DNA of 33,126 nucleotides from a virus, in IMG/VR virus record IMGVR_UViG_3300023109_003596, positions 1 through 33,126 of that record, one strand, 5' to 3'. Positions 32,510 to 33,126 of the stretch are shown here, in pieces (position 1 is the stretch's first letter; the number at the start of each line of letters is the position of its first letter). A program made the translations under genes and the position numbers. The notes under the pieces are model-generated. The model made no database searches. It saw nothing but the letters and a program-made list of their open reading frames with translations, and was not told where the DNA came from.

Positions 32510-33126
32510 TAACTAAGCTCCCCACCAACTCTTTTTTCCTGCCTTATTACATCAAGTACTGCTGCTTTAATTTTCTTGGATAAATCTTTTTCATTAGCTC
32601 CCCCCTTGGAACCTTCAGCCCCTCCTGTCTCTGTGGATGTTTCTTTTCCTGATTCATCTATGCTAACATTTACGCTTATATTATTAGTTACATTTGATGA
32701 TGAGCTTGATTGCTGCCCAGACTGGCCTGTAGACTCTGGTAGGGGAGCCATTTGCGGGGCCTGAACTTGTGGCAACTGGGGAGCTATTTGTGGCTGGGCA
32801 GATACGCTAGGCAACCTATTGTTAGAAACAACTCCACCTTGGTAATAATTATTAATTCCCTTCCTAAACCCATCAGGGTTCTGGACAGCCATCTTAAATA
32901 AGTTCGGATTTCTCTTCATCAACTTATCTGTGGACGACTTCTTGACTACAAAATCTCCTTCGTTTAATCCAACTGGGCCGACCTTATCTATACCAGATTG
33001 ACCTCTTATTATAGGTATATCCCCCGAAGTATTTAACTGCTCAAGATTTGAATACCCTATTTTCTTTGCCACACTAGATGGAATTAAAGATTCGCCTGCG
33101 GTTAGCATTGCTGGCACAACACTACC
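32509..33126 (-). CDS. C-terminal end of tail tape-measure protein (cut by window edge)
   Basis: The frame is open to base 33126, reading GSVVPAMLTAGESLIPSSVA, so the apparent GTG start at 33117 is not a real start. 'VPAMLTAGE..i....akkiG' is a typical tape-measure C-terminal block, followed by GLNEGDFVVKKSSTDKLMKR and YYQGGVV. A low-complexity Pro/Gln/Ser linker (QPQIAPQLPQVQAPQMAPLP) leads to a short strand and a charged helix ending VIRQEKRVGGELS. Tape-measure proteins set tail length and extend into the host membrane at infection; the C-terminus attaches to the tail tip. Only about 205 residues are visible. Confidence 0.8.
   Translation of the reverse strand, partial: GSVVPAMLTAGESLIPSSVAKKIGYSNLEQLNTSGDIPIIRGQSGIDKVGPVGLNEGDFVVKKSSTDKLMKRNPNLFKMAVQNPDGFRKGINNYYQGGVVSNNRLPSVSAQPQIAPQLPQVQAPQMAPLPESTGQSGQQSSSSSNVTNNISVNVSIDESGKETSTETGGAEGSKGGANEKDLSKKIKAAVLDVIRQEKRVGGELS

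Noticed and set aside
1-33126. tRNA genes, CRISPR arrays, insertion sequences, attachment sites
   Set aside because: Nearly every base is coding, the one intergenic region holds only promoter-type sequence, and no cloverleaf, spaced repeats, transposase or integrase was seen.

Overview
The window looks like one contiguous piece of an AT-rich tailed-phage genome, most likely a siphovirus of a Gram-negative, probably aquatic, host. The tail genes follow the phage lambda order: end of the tape measure, gpM-like, gpL, gpK, then gpI/gpJ. Host-type genes are absent, and genes are packed with TAATG or ATGA overlaps. No integrase, tRNA, CRISPR array, insertion sequence, terminase or capsid gene was found, so lifestyle and host cannot be fixed. 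No stretch longer than 300 bases lacks a gene. The only real intergenic region is 3472-3631.

Region 1 (1-3471, minus strand) is a glycan gene cluster. It runs from an unclassified GT-A-like protein through a GT31-like transferase, a GT25 transferase, a GT6 transferase (the ABO blood-group/alpha-1,3-galactosyltransferase family, with an intact DXD motif) and a GT2 transferase. It ends with the start of a probable FkbM-type methyltransferase at the window edge.

Region 2 (3472-3631) is a divergent control region. It holds a near-consensus sigma70 promoter (TTGACG, 17 nt, TATAAT), a perfect 10+10 bp palindrome at the predicted start of transcription, and a second promoter-like segment with two copies of ATGTTRACAT.

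Region 3 (3632-10977, plus strand) looks like an early operon. It encodes a small sigma-like factor, SSB, a GT-B glycosyltransferase, small hypothetical proteins, a cysteine-free FmdB-like protein, a large multidomain glycosyltransferase (GT-B with zinc ribbon, DUF4214-like, first half of GT9), a second protein beginning with the other half of GT9, and a possible single-strand annealing protein. It meets the late operon tail to tail at one CTAG that supplies both stop codons.

Region 4 (33126 down to 10974, minus strand) is the tail operon. It runs from the tape-measure C-terminus through two related tail proteins, a 1098-aa protein with two gpM-like modules, a VWA-domain protein, a cadherin/PA14 pair, an unknown 498-aa protein, gpL (with an insertion between its Fe-S cysteines), gpK (JAMM protease plus NlpC/P60), a 1801-aa gpI-gpJ fusion and a 786-aa terminal protein.

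The most notable points are the adhesin-like domains (VWA, cadherin, PA14, thrombospondin-3-like, CBM-like, FN3) built into a lambda-type tail tip, the phage GT6, and two domains (GT9 and cadherin) that are each cut in two at a gene junction. The last point may be biology or single-base sequence errors. All functions are inferred by reading the proteins; no database search was possible.
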